DNA of 64,000 nucleotides, taken from Psychrobacter sp. P2G3 (lineage in GTDB: Bacteria; Pseudomonadota; Gammaproteobacteria; Pseudomonadales; Moraxellaceae). The DNA is taken from assembly GCF_001593285.1 (NCBI RefSeq), contig NZ_CP012529.1, positions 558,001-622,000 on the forward strand. The letters are read 5' to 3'. The translations under genes were made by a program, and so were the position numbers. Shown piece by piece: positions 1 through 8,636 of this stretch. The notes beneath the pieces are model-generated. The model was not told where the DNA came from and did no database searches. It worked only from the letters and a program-made list of their open reading frames with translations. Every line of letters starts with the position of its first letter. Positions within the stretch are counted from its first letter, which is position 1.

Positions 1-61
1 TCGTACCTAGACAGATTTTAGAAACTTTTTCGTCGATTTGCGGAAGCATTTGATATTGCAT
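1..61 (-). CDS. Aldo/keto reductase (Tas-like), 5' end only
   Basis: Only the first 20 codons lie in the window; the gene continues past base 1. The visible N-terminus begins MQYQMLPQIDEKVSKICLGT, the opening beta-hairpin and first strand of Tas-type aldo/keto reductases, ending at the conserved LGT of strand beta-1. The ATG at 59-61 is preceded by an AAAGGA ribosome site about 8 bases upstream, which supports the start. Members are NADPH-dependent oxidoreductases of carbonyl compounds with a TIM-barrel fold; catalytic residues are outside the window, so substrate cannot be inferred. It reads in the same direction as fkpB just upstream. Confidence 0.75.
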   Translation of the reverse strand, partial: MQYQMLPQIDEKVSKICLGT

Positions 62-110
62 ACGAGTATCCTTTTTGAGATTGTTTATTCCATATATTAT
101 TTTTAGGCTA

Positions 111-608
111 TCACATTATTTGGACGCCAGTGACGCCAGGTGGAGTCACTTTAAAGACCTTTACTTTGAACAATACTGACTGACCAGCAAGAGGATGATT
201 AAAATCCACTTCTATCTCATCATCATTGATAGCACTAATCGTACCGGGTAGGGTGTTTTTACCTTTATCTTCAAATTCGACCAACATCCCAATTTCTGGA
301 CTGTCAGTGACGAGAGCGAATTGAGTACGACTAAAATGCTGTATATTTTCAGGATTCCACTCACCAAAAGCTTGCTCAGGATCAAGGTGGGCGGAGCGAG
401 TGTCGCCAGCACGTAAGTTCATCAGTACTTGCTCAAAACCTGGTAATAAACTCTCATCACCAATAGTTAGCGTCACGGGTGAATCACGGTTGAAGGTTGA
501 ATCAATAGTGGTGCCGTTTTCTAGCGACACTTCAAAATGTAGCTTAACGAGGCTGCCAAAGGTGATGCGCGTGTCCTCGTTAGGATTAATAAATTGAGAA
601 TCGGTCAT
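111..608 (-). CDS. fkpB: FKBP-type peptidyl-prolyl cis-trans isomerase
   Basis: A 165-residue SlpA/FkpB-type FKBP: a cytoplasmic proline isomerase and chaperone that helps proteins fold. The FKBP half starts at about residue 18 (VKLHFEVSLENGTTID) and the GDESLLPGFEQVL segment is the family signature near residue 50. An insert-in-flap domain occupies roughly 70-130, and the final strand FNHPLAGQSVLFKVKV closes the fold. There is no signal peptide. In many gammaproteobacteria fkpB follows lspA directly (ileS-lspA-fkpB-ispH). Here it has the same orientation as lspA but lies 4.5 kb downstream of it, with six other genes between, and is followed by an aldo/keto reductase rather than ispH. It therefore needs its own promoter in the 609-1140 spacer. 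Confidence 0.9.
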   Translation of the reverse strand: MTDSQFINPNEDTRITFGSLVKLHFEVSLENGTTIDSTFNRDSPVTLTIGDESLLPGFEQVLMNLRAGDTRSAHLDPEQAFGEWNPENIQHFSRTQFALVTDSPEIGMLVEFEDKGKNTLPGTISAINDDEIEVDFNHPLAGQSVLFKVKVFKVTPPGVTGVQIM

Positions 609-1140
609 AGTAATGTGTCTTTTATTGAATAAGATTTAGAGGGTTAATTATAATAGAGAGTTTAGCATAATCACCTAGCTAAGCACGATTGTGCCATCAG
701 AAGGCTTCAAAATAGAGATAAGATTTTAAATAGTACCTATCATTTATATTATTGTAAGGTGCACTATTTAATTTATTTGAATTATTATCAATCGCTGCAA
801 AAAGCGAAAATATTGATTGTATCTCAAAGATAAATTTTTGTTTACTTAAGTTCCTTTATTGTAATTAAGATGTTAAAGTTGTTTTAGAGCGTAAGTGGTT
901 TTTGACTCATTATTATGCTTGTTTTTGAACATTGGCTTAATCTCATTTGCTTTTTACATTTTTGATTTTGACTTCACCATGATGTCATCTGACATAAGAT
1001 CAAAGTCTCTTATTTAAGCCTTATTACGTTGCTACATCTCTTTGAGACATTAGTATTAAGTAAGTTACTAATCTTAATATCGTAGATACTTAAGCAGTAC
1101 AGCTAAATTACTTGTTAATTTGAAAGGAAGGAAGAGAAAA
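609..1140. other. AT-rich divergent spacer
   Basis: About 530 bases without a credible gene between fkpB (leftward) and the lipoprotein operon (rightward). It must hold both promoters. A TTGACT hexamer (968-973) is followed by a 6+2+6 palindrome, ATGTCATCTGACAT (982-995), placed where a -35/-10 spacer would be; this could be an operator for the rightward operon. No RNA gene or repeat shared with other spacers was seen. Confidence 0.4.
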
Positions 1141-1536
1141 ATGAAAATCATATTTACGCTATTGGCTGCTTTATCGCTCGGTGGCTGTGTTTCAGCATCT
1201 CAGCATGCTGAACAAGTGCAAAGCAATAGCAATCTCTCTGTAGGAGTTGTCCAAAAACAGATCAAAGTTGGAATGAGTGGCGCAGATGTATTACAAGCAC
1301 TTGGCTCACCAAACATGGTTTCTACAGATGATCAAAGAAGAGAAGTTTGGGTTTACGACAAAGTAGCAACAGATACCGTACAGTCATCAAGTACAGGTTG
1401 GGTATTTGCTGTTCTAGCTGGTGGTCAGACGAGCTCAGCTGCATCATCTAGATCACAAAGAACATTGACTATCATAATAAAATTTGATGAGCAAAACTTG
1501 GTAAGAGACTTTGCCTACCATTCCTCGAAATTCTAA
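1141..1536 (+). CDS. Small lipoprotein with SmpA/OmlA (BamE-like) domain
   Basis: 131 residues. An N-terminal signal peptide ends in the lipobox LGGC (Cys16), so the protein should be lipidated and sent to an outer or inner membrane. The part from about residue 36 (VQKQIKVGMSGADVLQALGSP, then REVWVYDK) matches the SmpA/OmlA/BamE layout: a helix with the VGMS-x-VLQALG turn followed by a beta-strand ending W-Y. A Ser/Gly/Ala-rich stretch sits at about 80-105. The ATG at 1141 is chosen because GGAAGGAAG lies just upstream; a TTG at 1120 would add seven residues. It is the first of three co-directional lipoprotein genes with 11 bases to the next. All five arginines use AGA, unlike flanking genes. 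It is probably not the essential BamE itself. Confidence 0.75.
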   Translation: MKIIFTLLAALSLGGCVSASQHAEQVQSNSNLSVGVVQKQIKVGMSGADVLQALGSPNMVSTDDQRREVWVYDKVATDTVQSSSTGWVFAVLAGGQTSSAASSRSQRTLTIIIKFDEQNLVRDFAYHSSKF

Positions 1537-1547
1537 AGGCAAACTAA

Positions 1548-2078
1548 ATGAAAAAGCTTAAATACATATTTGTTGCTTGCGCTTTAGGAATAACAGGTTG
1601 TGCAACAACTGCACCAGAAAACTTATTCCAAGTAGCAGAGACTTCACTACAAGATCGACAATTGCAGTCGAGATTTTTTGAAACAAATAACGAAGTAGAA
1701 CTTCTTTCAGCTGGAGTAGCTGTGTTGCAAGACATGGGATATTCAATAGATGAAACAGAGACAAAATCAGGTGTTGTGACCGCGTCTAAAACTGTAGATG
1801 CTACTAACAATGCGCAGATAGCGGGTGCTGTATTGCTAGCTGTACTTGGTGGCGGAAACATGTCGATTGATAGCCAGCAACAAATAAAAGTTAGTTTCGT
1901 AACGTTGCCGTCTAAAAATAATAAAAACGGTTATTTAGCTAGAGCTACTTTCCAACGCATTGTGACGAATACACAAGGACAAGTAACCAAAGCCGAAACA
2001 ATGAAAACCGAAGAGCTATATGCTGAGTTCTTTAACAAACTATCTAAATCAGTATTCTTAGAGGCTCAAAAAATATGA
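1548..2078 (+). CDS. Predicted lipoprotein, second gene of trio
   Basis: 176 residues with signal peptide and lipobox ITGC (Cys18). I do not recognise a named family with confidence. The core (VELLSAGVAVLQDMGYSIDE then SGVVTASK, about residues 50-82) resembles the core of the next gene, so the two are paralogues. Between the shared halves lies an Ala/Gly-rich hydrophobic stretch (about 88-105, AQIAGAVLLAVLGGG) absent from the shorter paralogue; it may pack against a membrane. The C-terminus, YAEFFNKLSKSVFL, also recurs in the next gene. It starts 11 bases after the upstream lipoprotein, and its stop overlaps the next start by four bases, so the three are probably cotranscribed and may form one envelope complex. 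Function unknown. Confidence 0.7.
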   Translation: MKKLKYIFVACALGITGCATTAPENLFQVAETSLQDRQLQSRFFETNNEVELLSAGVAVLQDMGYSIDETETKSGVVTASKTVDATNNAQIAGAVLLAVLGGGNMSIDSQQQIKVSFVTLPSKNNKNGYLARATFQRIVTNTQGQVTKAETMKTEELYAEFFNKLSKSVFLEAQKI

Positions 2079-2500
2079 ATACATTAAAAATAGCTTTATT
2101 CGCAGCTTGTCTAACTTTGATTACTGGTTGTGCTACAACTCATGATGCCAGAATTTTAGGCGCTGACAATCAAGTAGAATTACGTAGTATGCAAACTAGA
2201 TCTTTTGATACTAGTGATAAAACTATAATTGTTAGAAATGTCATATCAACGTTACAGGATTTGAGCTTTGTAATTGATAAGGCTGATACTGACCTTGGTA
2301 CAGTTTCGGCTACAAGATTATACAATGGCAACAAGGTTAGAATGACTGTAACCGCGAGACCTTCTTCTTCTAGCAAGTCTGTAATCGTTAGAGCTAACGC
2401 TCAGTACAACCTAAAGCCAATTGAGAATCCTAAAATATATCAGGATTTCTTCTCATCTTTATCAAAGTCGCTTTTCTTATCAGCTAATGCTGTAGAGTAA
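2075..2500 (+). CDS. Predicted lipoprotein, third gene of trio
   Basis: 141 residues; lipobox ITGC (Cys19). It shares with the preceding protein the blocks VELRSMQTRSFD / VISTLQDLSFVIDKADTD / GTVSAT and the ending FFSSLSKSLFLS, so it is a shorter paralogue lacking the hydrophobic insert. The start overlaps the previous stop (ATGA), which implies translational coupling. Seven of eight arginines are AGA, whereas the hemerythrin-like gene downstream uses only CGT/CGC. A strong hairpin and T-run follows about 95 bases after the stop and would end the operon transcript. The family is found as small lipoproteins in many proteobacteria, but no role is known to me. Confidence 0.7.
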   Translation: MNTLKIALFAACLTLITGCATTHDARILGADNQVELRSMQTRSFDTSDKTIIVRNVISTLQDLSFVIDKADTDLGTVSATRLYNGNKVRMTVTARPSSSSKSVIVRANAQYNLKPIENPKIYQDFFSSLSKSLFLSANAVE

Positions 2501-2592
2501 AAGGCTAGTAAATAAGGAAAATTACTTTATATTTTCCTCTATTGTTTGAAAGATATGGTTTTTCATATATTATTAGACACTTTATAAGCAGT

Positions 2593-2626
2593 AAAAAAGC
2601 TAAGAGTAAAGCTCTTAGCTTTTTTT
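2593..2626 (+). terminator. Rho-independent terminator of lipoprotein operon
   Basis: Perfect 10-bp stem AAGCTAAGAG / CTCTTAGCTT with a five-base loop, flanked by an A-run and followed by a T-run, downstream of the lipoprotein operon. Confidence 0.85.
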
Positions 2627-2681
2627 GTGAGTGCAGGAAAGTTATATAATAGTTGTAAAAATAATCGATGATAAAAAAACT

Positions 2682-3362
2682 ATGAATACGAAAACGAAAA
2701 ACCTAAGCACTAAACAGCAAGGTCATATTAACAAATGGCAAGAAGATAAAGGCTTTGGCTTTATTGAAACTGAGGTTGGTGAGTCCGTATTTTTTCATGT
2801 TAGCGAGTTCAAAGCCCAGCGTCGCCCCAAGATTGGCGAGTCAGTCGTCTTTACGATTGGTCGAGATAATCAGGGTCGCCTGCAAGCTAAACAAGTACAA
2901 GAGCTGAGCTTCGTGCAACAAAAAATGGCACAAAAGAATCAACAAATTCGTAAACGTAATCAAAAGCGCAGTGTACAAGCAGAATTTGAGGAGGGACAAA
3001 AGAAGCGTTTGTTCCTCGGTATTGGTTTTTATGGCGTGTTAATCCTATTGGCTGCAACAGACAAGCTCAGCTGGCTAGTGATAGGTTGGTATGTGGCTTT
3101 AGGATTCATAACTTACGCAATGTATGCCAAAGACAAAGCCGCTGCCCAAAATGGTGATTGGCGTACGCCCGAAACAACGTTGCATCTATTAAGTGCACTT
3201 GGTGGCTGGGTAGGAGCGATGGTCGCACAGACGTATTTGCGTCATAAATCACAAAAGCCTGAGTTTCGGATGACTTACTATTTGACGGTAGTGATTAATA
3301 TGGCAGGGTTGTTGTTTATATTGTCAGGTGGACAATTTAGCATTTTGGAAGCGCTGTTGTAG
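2682..3362 (+). CDS. Cold-shock domain / DUF1294 membrane protein
   Basis: 226 residues joining two modules. Residues about 14-75 are a cold-shock (OB-fold) domain: GHINKWQEDKGFGFIE carries the RNP1-like KGFGFI and VFFHVSEF is RNP2, so single-stranded nucleic acid binding is expected. A basic linker (QQKMAQKNQQIRKRNQKR) follows. The C-terminal half (about 112-226) is DUF1294: several hydrophobic segments with YAMYAKDKAAAQNGDWRTPE and ALGGWVGA, the typical K-x-R-x-PE and GG-P/W-GA pattern. The fusion would tether nucleic-acid binding to the inner membrane; its role is unknown. The ATG at 2682 has only a weak ribosome site; a GTG at 2631 would add 17 residues of unlikely sequence. It lies just after the terminator of the lipoprotein operon. 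Confidence 0.85.
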   Translation: MNTKTKNLSTKQQGHINKWQEDKGFGFIETEVGESVFFHVSEFKAQRRPKIGESVVFTIGRDNQGRLQAKQVQELSFVQQKMAQKNQQIRKRNQKRSVQAEFEEGQKKRLFLGIGFYGVLILLAATDKLSWLVIGWYVALGFITYAMYAKDKAAAQNGDWRTPETTLHLLSALGGWVGAMVAQTYLRHKSQKPEFRMTYYLTVVINMAGLLFILSGGQFSILEALL

Positions 3363-3562
3363 GTCAGTTTTTGGTGTGGCTTGGTTTGATTATTGTGGCT
3401 TGGCTTAACCCATCAAGATCTAGTAGATGATGTTAACTAAACGATAGTCTATCGATAACTGATAGATGACAATAATCGCTTTTAATATTGTTATTATATT
3501 GAGATATTTAATAAAACTATTTAAATAGTTGATACATAGATAATTTAAAAGAGGAAAAATCC

Positions 3563-4042
3563 ATGAGTAACGATACTGACGTTGATTTGAAACAAGATAT
3601 TTTTGCGGCGTTAATTGAAAAACATGAGGTTCAACGCGAGCTATGCGACAAGCTTGAAAAAACAGAGAGTGATGCGCAGCGTAAAGCCGTTTATGAGGAT
3701 CTTAAACTAGAGCTACAGGCACATGCAGCGGCTGAAGAGCGTCATCTATATGTACCAGTTATGCAGCATGATGAAGGTCTGGAGTTGTCTCGTCACGCCA
3801 TTACTGAGCATCATGAGATGGATGAGATGATGGAGACTTTAGATGATGGTCGTATTGGACAAGAGAAGTGGGATAAGACTTGTGCAGATTTGATTCATAA
3901 AGTACGTCATCATTTAGAAGAAGAAGAAAATGAGTTTTTCAAACAAGCGGAAAAGATTTTAGATACGGATTTACAGCAACGTCTTGGTGCCTTGTACCAA
4001 GTTGAACATGCTGAATTTGAGCAAACCCACGCAGATGATTGA
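3563..4042 (+). CDS. Hemerythrin-like HHE-domain protein
   Basis: 159 residues, soluble, very acidic and helical. The four-helix HHE domain spans about 10-135 with the expected diiron ligand pattern: His21, His54, Glu58, His61, the His83/His84 pair, and His116/His117 with Glu120-122. Such proteins bind a non-haem diiron centre and have been linked to oxygen, nitric oxide or iron handling; which applies here cannot be told. The GAGGAAAA ribosome site sits eight bases before the ATG. It stands alone with about 200 bases of spacer upstream and a bidirectional terminator downstream. All seven arginines are CGT/CGC, typical of the host. Confidence 0.85.
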   Translation: MSNDTDVDLKQDIFAALIEKHEVQRELCDKLEKTESDAQRKAVYEDLKLELQAHAAAEERHLYVPVMQHDEGLELSRHAITEHHEMDEMMETLDDGRIGQEKWDKTCADLIHKVRHHLEEEENEFFKQAEKILDTDLQQRLGALYQVEHAEFEQTHADD

Positions 4043-4080
4043 TTGCTAAATGTTTTGATAAATTGCAAAGTTAGCATATT

Positions 4081-4113
4081 AAAATAGCCACTATATGTAG
4101 TGGCTATTTTTTT
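4081..4113. terminator. Bidirectional terminator between convergent genes
   Basis: Perfect stem AATAGCCACTA / TAGTGGCTATT with TATG loop, A-run on one side and T-run on the other. It lies between the convergent HHE and macrodomain genes and can serve both. Confidence 0.85.
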
Positions 4114-4138
4114 GGTGGATAGTTTTATAATAGTTGTT

Positions 4139-4750
4139 TCAATGCAACTCTAATACTTGCTTATAAAGCGCGGCATCTGTTGCCGAAAAGCAGCAGAATA
4201 TCACTTCACGGATTGAAAGGTCAGCTGCCTTCTTTAAGCCACTTTGCATATATTCTTCGACAGTATTAACCGCAATCTCAGTCGCTTGCTCCAGCGGATA
4301 TCCATACACGCCAGTGCTGATAGCGGGGAAGGCAATACTGGCAAGATTGTTTTCAATCGCTAAATTCAACGAGTTCTGATAGCAACTAGCAAGTAACGCT
4401 GCCTCATTATCATGACCACCATACCAAACAGGTCCTACAGTATGAATTACATACTGAGAGGGCAGATTAAATGCCGGACTGATCTTGGCATCGCCTGTCG
4501 CGCAGCCATTTAGTGTGCGGCAGTATTCTAGTAGCTCAGGCCCCGCCGCTCGATGGATCGCGCCATCTACACCGCTGCCACCAAGCAAACTTGAATTGGC
4601 GGCGTTGACAATGGCATTCACGTTTAGCGTGGTGATATCTGCCTGTAATACTGACAAAGTCAGGGTATTAGAATCAGTGCGCTCACTGCTAGAATTTTTA
4701 GAAGCAGAAATTTTCTTTTGATAAATAGGTCTTGTTTGAGTGTTTGACAT
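4139..4750 (-). CDS. Macrodomain protein (O-acetyl-ADP-ribose deacetylase type)
   Basis: 203 residues. After a Ser/Thr-rich 30-residue N-terminal tail, residues 31-203 form a YmdB-type macrodomain: NAIVNAAN (45-52), [14 protein letters not shown] (57-70), the strand [12 protein letters not shown] (101-112) and the phosphate-binding loop [10 protein letters not shown] (143-152). These are the ADP-ribose contact elements and include the Asn/Asp/Gly residues used in O-acetyl-ADP-ribose or ADP-ribosyl ester hydrolysis. In E. coli the homologue also modulates RNase III. The ATG is preceded by AAAAGGG. No toxin or ADP-ribosyltransferase gene is adjacent, so this looks like a free-standing housekeeping or stress member rather than part of a DarT/DarG pair. 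Confidence 0.88.
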   Translation of the reverse strand: MSNTQTRPIYQKKISASKNSSSERTDSNTLTLSVLQADITTLNVNAIVNAANSSLLGGSGVDGAIHRAAGPELLEYCRTLNGCATGDAKISPAFNLPSQYVIHTVGPVWYGGHDNEAALLASCYQNSLNLAIENNLASIAFPAISTGVYGYPLEQATEIAVNTVEEYMQSGLKKAADLSIREVIFCCFSATDAALYKQVLELH

Positions 4751-5161
4751 AGAAAAACCCTTTTATTTGTGCAAAAATCTTATTTTATAACTTATTCTAA
4801 ATTATTTTCCATCGTTTGCTTGTATGTTGTATGGTTATAATAAGTTGCACTTTATAAGCATAGTTTTACAGCTCTATAAACAAATAAATAGGCAAATAAA
4901 CAGCTAAAAAAGGTGAGCAAAGAAATCCTGAGTTTTTGGCGATTAATCTCTTTGGTAAAATCTCAACGTTGAGAATTAGAATTGCTTGAAGTGTGTTCAA
5001 AATGCGTTACCAATTGCTTACGCTTGGTTAGATGAGCAGGAATGTATAGCAGGAGCAGCTCCAACACCTTAACTTAGCAAAAATAACAGGCAAAAGAAAA
5101 GGTGGGTTACGTATTTGTAAACCCACCTGCTAAATCTAAAAACTATTTACGATTATAATCG
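4751..5161. other. Gene-free spacer upstream of macrodomain gene
   Basis: About 410 bases with no credible ORF. It contains the macrodomain gene's promoter region and, at its right end, the terminator of the ileS-lspA operon. No other structure was seen. Confidence 0.5.
5092..5128 (-). terminator. Terminator of ileS-lspA
   Basis: On the minus strand, AGGTGGGTT pairs with AACCCACCT across a short AT-rich loop, followed by TTTTCTTTT. It lies 34 bases past the lspA stop and so closes the ileS-lspA transcript before fkpB. Confidence 0.75.
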
Positions 5162-5800
5162 CTAAACCTCACGCTTCTTTTCTAAAAACAGCATATCAAT
5201 GACAATCATCGCCACACCAATACTGATGCCCATATCGGCAATATTAAAGATCGGATAATGCCAGACATCCGCGTTGTGCACATGAATAAAGTCAATGACA
5301 TGACCATGTAGCAAGCGATCTATCAGATTACCAACTGCACCGCCGAGCACTAGTGCTAGACCTGTAGATAGCAGCTTGGCTTGGCGTGGAGCCTTTATCA
5401 AATAGCCTATCAAGAACAGCGACATGATTAGAGCAAGACCCGAGAAAAACCACTTTTGCCAACCGCCTGCATCGGCTAAAAAGCTAAACGCAGCACCATA
5501 ATTGTACGCTAAGGTCCAGTTAAGAAATGGTTCGATAACGGGCACTGGCTCATGGAATGTCAGGTTGGTTTCAGCCAGCCATTTCGTCCACTGATCAATG
5601 ATAAGCACGGCAAGCGACAGCAAATACCACATAAAAGCGCGGCTACCATTTGCAATCATTTTTGGGGTCTTGGTCAAACGACTTCTCGGCGTCGTTGAGC
5701 TACCCGTGGTCGCATGAGCAGGCCTAGGTGCATTGTCGAGCTCGATATCAGGCTTCTTATTTTCAGGTGAGTCCGTTGGGTTAGGCGTAGAATTAGGCAT
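5162..5800 (-). CDS. lspA: Lipoprotein signal peptidase II
   Basis: 212 residues. An inner-membrane aspartyl protease that removes signal peptides from diacylglyceryl-modified prolipoproteins; it would process the lipoproteins coded in this window. Four hydrophobic segments begin at about residue 57. The catalytic aspartates are in [10 protein letters not shown] (Asp161) and FNIAD (Asp189). The substrate-contact sequence NYGAAFSF is present. The N-terminus carries an unusual polar, Pro/Asn/Thr-rich extension of about 50 residues absent from the roughly 165-residue E. coli enzyme. The ATG at 5800 is chosen over a TTG at 5824 because GGCGAGGTG lies ahead of it. The start overlaps the ileS stop by eight bases, indicating translational coupling. 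Confidence 0.95.
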   Translation of the reverse strand: MPNSTPNPTDSPENKKPDIELDNAPRPAHATTGSSTTPRSRLTKTPKMIANGSRAFMWYLLSLAVLIIDQWTKWLAETNLTFHEPVPVIEPFLNWTLAYNYGAAFSFLADAGGWQKWFFSGLALIMSLFLIGYLIKAPRQAKLLSTGLALVLGGAVGNLIDRLLHGHVIDFIHVHNADVWHYPIFNIADMGISIGVAMIVIDMLFLEKKREV

Positions 5801-8636
5801 AGTGGCGCACCTCGCCGTTACCAATGACGTTGGTTACGCAGCGAGCACATAGTTCAGGATGTGCTGCATCTGTACCGATGTCATTACGGATGTGCCAACA
5901 GCGCACACACTTGGTACCAGTCGCGGCGCTAACATTTACCACTAAGTCTGACATTTCTTCAGTGCTATTTTCGGCTTGCTCTGCGGCATTATCTGTATCA
6001 GCAGCAGGTGCATCACTCATCGGCTTTAAGGTCGCGCTACTAGTGATAAGTACAAAACGTAGCTCTTCGCCAAGCTTGGCTAAGCTTGCATGCATCGCGC
6101 CGTCGGCATATAAGTCAACGTCAGCTGATAAGTTAGCATTGATGATTTTTTCACCGCGGGCGTTTTCGATATGTTTGTTGACCATATCTTTAGCCAGCAT
6201 GATACGTTGCCAGTCATCGGTACTGATGGCGCTTAACTCAAACTCTGGGAACTCGTACCATTCTTCCGTAAATACATAAGCGCTTTCATCAGCATTGTTG
6301 CTATGTAGTACTTCCCACGCTTCTTGCGCGGTGAACGACAAAATCGGCGTAATCCAGCGAATCAATGCTTGGGCGATATGATAAATAGCCGTTTGCGCAG
6401 AGCGACGCGGCTGTCCATCAGTTTGGGTCGTGTACTGACGGTCTTTGATAATATCTAAATAGAAGCTTCCCAAGTCTTGCGAGCAAAACGCTGCAATATG
6501 TTGCGTGACTTGGTGAAAGTCCATGGCATCATACGCAGTAATGATCTGTGCTTGCACGGTTTGCGTACGCTCAATGATGAACTTATCAAGGCTGACGAGT
6601 TCATTGATATCAACGCTGTTGGTTATTGGATCGAAATCATCGGTATTGGCCAGCAAGAAACGCAAGGTATTACGAATACGGCGATACATGTCAATCGCGC
6701 CTTTAAAGACCGTTTTACCCGCGCTCATCTCATAACGATAATCACTAGACGCAATCCACAAACGCAGCATATCTGCGCCTGTTTTATTAATCTCGTCTTG
6801 CGGAGTGATAATATTGCCCAGTGATTTACTCATCTTGCGACCGTTTTCATCGACCACAAAACCATGGGTCAACACTTGCTTAAACGGTGGGCGCTCGTAC
6901 ATCGCTTCAGACGTAAGCAGTGACGTCTGGAACCAACCGCGATGTTGGTCAGAGCCTTCCAAGTACATATCAGCTGGATTGGTTAATTCATCGCGTTGCT
7001 CGAGAACGGCAAAATGCGTTGTCCCTGAATCAAACCAAACGTCTAAAGTGTCGGTAGATTTATCATAATCAGCGGCTTCCGCGCCTAAGTAGTCTTCACA
7101 ACTGGCATCAAACCAAGCTTCAACACCGCCTGCATCGATATTTTTCGCGGCTACTTCCATTAGCTCAAGCGTATTAGGATGCAGCTCACCCGTTTCTTTA
7201 TGAGTGAAAAAGGCAATCGGCACGCCCCAAGTACGCTGGCGTGAGATGCACCAGTCTGGACGACCAGTCATCATAGATTCAATGCGGTTTTGTCCCCATG
7301 CTGGCGTCCATTTGACCGCTGGAATATCCGCAAGCGCACGCTCACGCAGACCTTTGGTTTCCATGTTGATAAACCACTGCGGCGTTGCACGGAAGATAAT
7401 CGGCGACTTATGACGCCAGCAATGCGGATAGCTATGCTCAATTTTGGTATGGCTAATTAAGTGTCCGTTGTCATGTAGGGTGGCGATGATTTTTGGATTG
7501 GCTTTATAGATATGCTCACCAGCAAATACCGCTGCACTTTCTAAATAGACACCTGTACCGCTCACTGGGTTTTCAACTGGCAAGTTGTATTTAAGACCAA
7601 CGATATAATCGTCGAGGCCGTGACCGGGTGCAGTATGTACCAGACCAGTACCGCTATCGGTGGTTACGTGATCGCCTAAGATAAGCGGCACTTGACGATC
7701 TTCAATCAATGGATGCTGGGCACGCAGACCTTCAAGCTCACGCCCTGATACGGTTGCCAATACGCCTTTATTACTGAGCTTAAGCTCGGTTAATGCCGTT
7801 TCAATAAGGTCAGTTGCTAATAAGAAGTTACCTTTGTCAGTCGCGACGACACTATAGTCATGTTCAGGATGTACAGCGATCGCTTGGTTAGCAGGTAATG
7901 TCCAAGGCGTCGTGGTCCAAATAACGGCTGCAATATTGCCATCGATTTTGCTCAATGCGGCAACCTTTTCGGTATCAAGCACATCAAAGCTAACGTAGAT
8001 AGCATCAGATACTTTGTCTTGGTATTCAACTTCGGCTTCAGCTAGGGCAGAGCTACAATCCAAGCACCAGTTGACTGGCTTCATACCGCGGGTCACATGG
8101 CCATTGTCATAAATTTTAGCCAGTGCGCGTACGATGTTGGCTTCTTGATGGAAGTTCATCGTGAGATAAGGGTTGTCCCAATCACCAAACACGCCTAGAC
8201 GTTTAAAGTCTGCCTTTTGCAGCTCAATCTGCGTGCTTGCATACTCACGGCACAGACCGCGGAACTCGGTAGCAGAGACTTTTTGACCGACCTTGCCGAC
8301 TTTGGCTTCGACTTTTTGCTCGATAGGTAGACCATGACAATCCCAACCGGGCACGTAAGGCGCATCAAATCCTGATAAGGTTTTTGACTTTACGATAATA
8401 TCTTTCAATACTTTATTGACCGCGTGACCTAAGTGAATCTGACCATTGGCGTATGGAGGGCCGTCGTGCAAAATGTATTTGGTCGCACCTGTACGCGCCT
8501 TGCGAATTTTGCCGTACACATCATCCGCTTCCCACTCAGCAAGCCAATCTGGCTCACGTTTGGCAAGGTTTGCGCGCATAGCAAAGGGCGTATCGGCAAG
8601 GTTCAGCGTGTCTTTATAGTCGATAGATTCGGTCAT
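5793..8636 (-). CDS. ileS: Isoleucyl-tRNA synthetase
   Basis: 947 residues, full length for a bacterial type-1 IleRS. This class I synthetase charges tRNA-Ile and edits misactivated valine. The HIGH signature is HLGH (68-71) within [12 protein letters not shown]; the KMSKS signature is KMSKSLGN around residue 610. The CP1 editing domain (about 200-400) contains [19 protein letters not shown] and the [12 protein letters not shown] loop. The C-terminal zinc ribbon has Cys910, Cys913, Cys930 and Cys933. An acidic low-complexity insert (Asp/Ala/Glu/Asn-rich, about 880-905) precedes the zinc site. The ATG lacks a strong ribosome site. It overlaps lspA by eight bases, the common ileS-lspA order. 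Confidence 0.97.
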   Translation of the reverse strand: MTESIDYKDTLNLADTPFAMRANLAKREPDWLAEWEADDVYGKIRKARTGATKYILHDGPPYANGQIHLGHAVNKVLKDIIVKSKTLSGFDAPYVPGWDCHGLPIEQKVEAKVGKVGQKVSATEFRGLCREYASTQIELQKADFKRLGVFGDWDNPYLTMNFHQEANIVRALAKIYDNGHVTRGMKPVNWCLDCSSALAEAEVEYQDKVSDAIYVSFDVLDTEKVAALSKIDGNIAAVIWTTTPWTLPANQAIAVHPEHDYSVVATDKGNFLLATDLIETALTELKLSNKGVLATVSGRELEGLRAQHPLIEDRQVPLILGDHVTTDSGTGLVHTAPGHGLDDYIVGLKYNLPVENPVSGTGVYLESAAVFAGEHIYKANPKIIATLHDNGHLISHTKIEHSYPHCWRHKSPIIFRATPQWFINMETKGLRERALADIPAVKWTPAWGQNRIESMMTGRPDWCISRQRTWGVPIAFFTHKETGELHPNTLELMEVAAKNIDAGGVEAWFDASCEDYLGAEAADYDKSTDTLDVWFDSGTTHFAVLEQRDELTNPADMYLEGSDQHRGWFQTSLLTSEAMYERPPFKQVLTHGFVVDENGRKMSKSLGNIITPQDEINKTGADMLRLWIASSDYRYEMSAGKTVFKGAIDMYRRIRNTLRFLLANTDDFDPITNSVDINELVSLDKFIIERTQTVQAQIITAYDAMDFHQVTQHIAAFCSQDLGSFYLDIIKDRQYTTQTDGQPRRSAQTAIYHIAQALIRWITPILSFTAQEAWEVLHSNNADESAYVFTEEWYEFPEFELSAISTDDWQRIMLAKDMVNKHIENARGEKIINANLSADVDLYADGAMHASLAKLGEELRFVLITSSATLKPMSDAPAADTDNAAEQAENSTEEMSDLVVNVSAATGTKCVRCWHIRNDIGTDAAHPELCARCVTNVIGNGEVRHYA

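Noticed and set aside
4139..4750. Macrodomain gene as the antitoxin of a DarT-type toxin pair
   Set aside because: No adjacent ADP-ribosyltransferase gene; the convergent neighbour is a hemerythrin-like protein.
5824..6279. 151-codon frame antisense to ileS
   Set aside because: It lies fully opposite the conserved C-terminal part of ileS and has the composition of a shadow frame.
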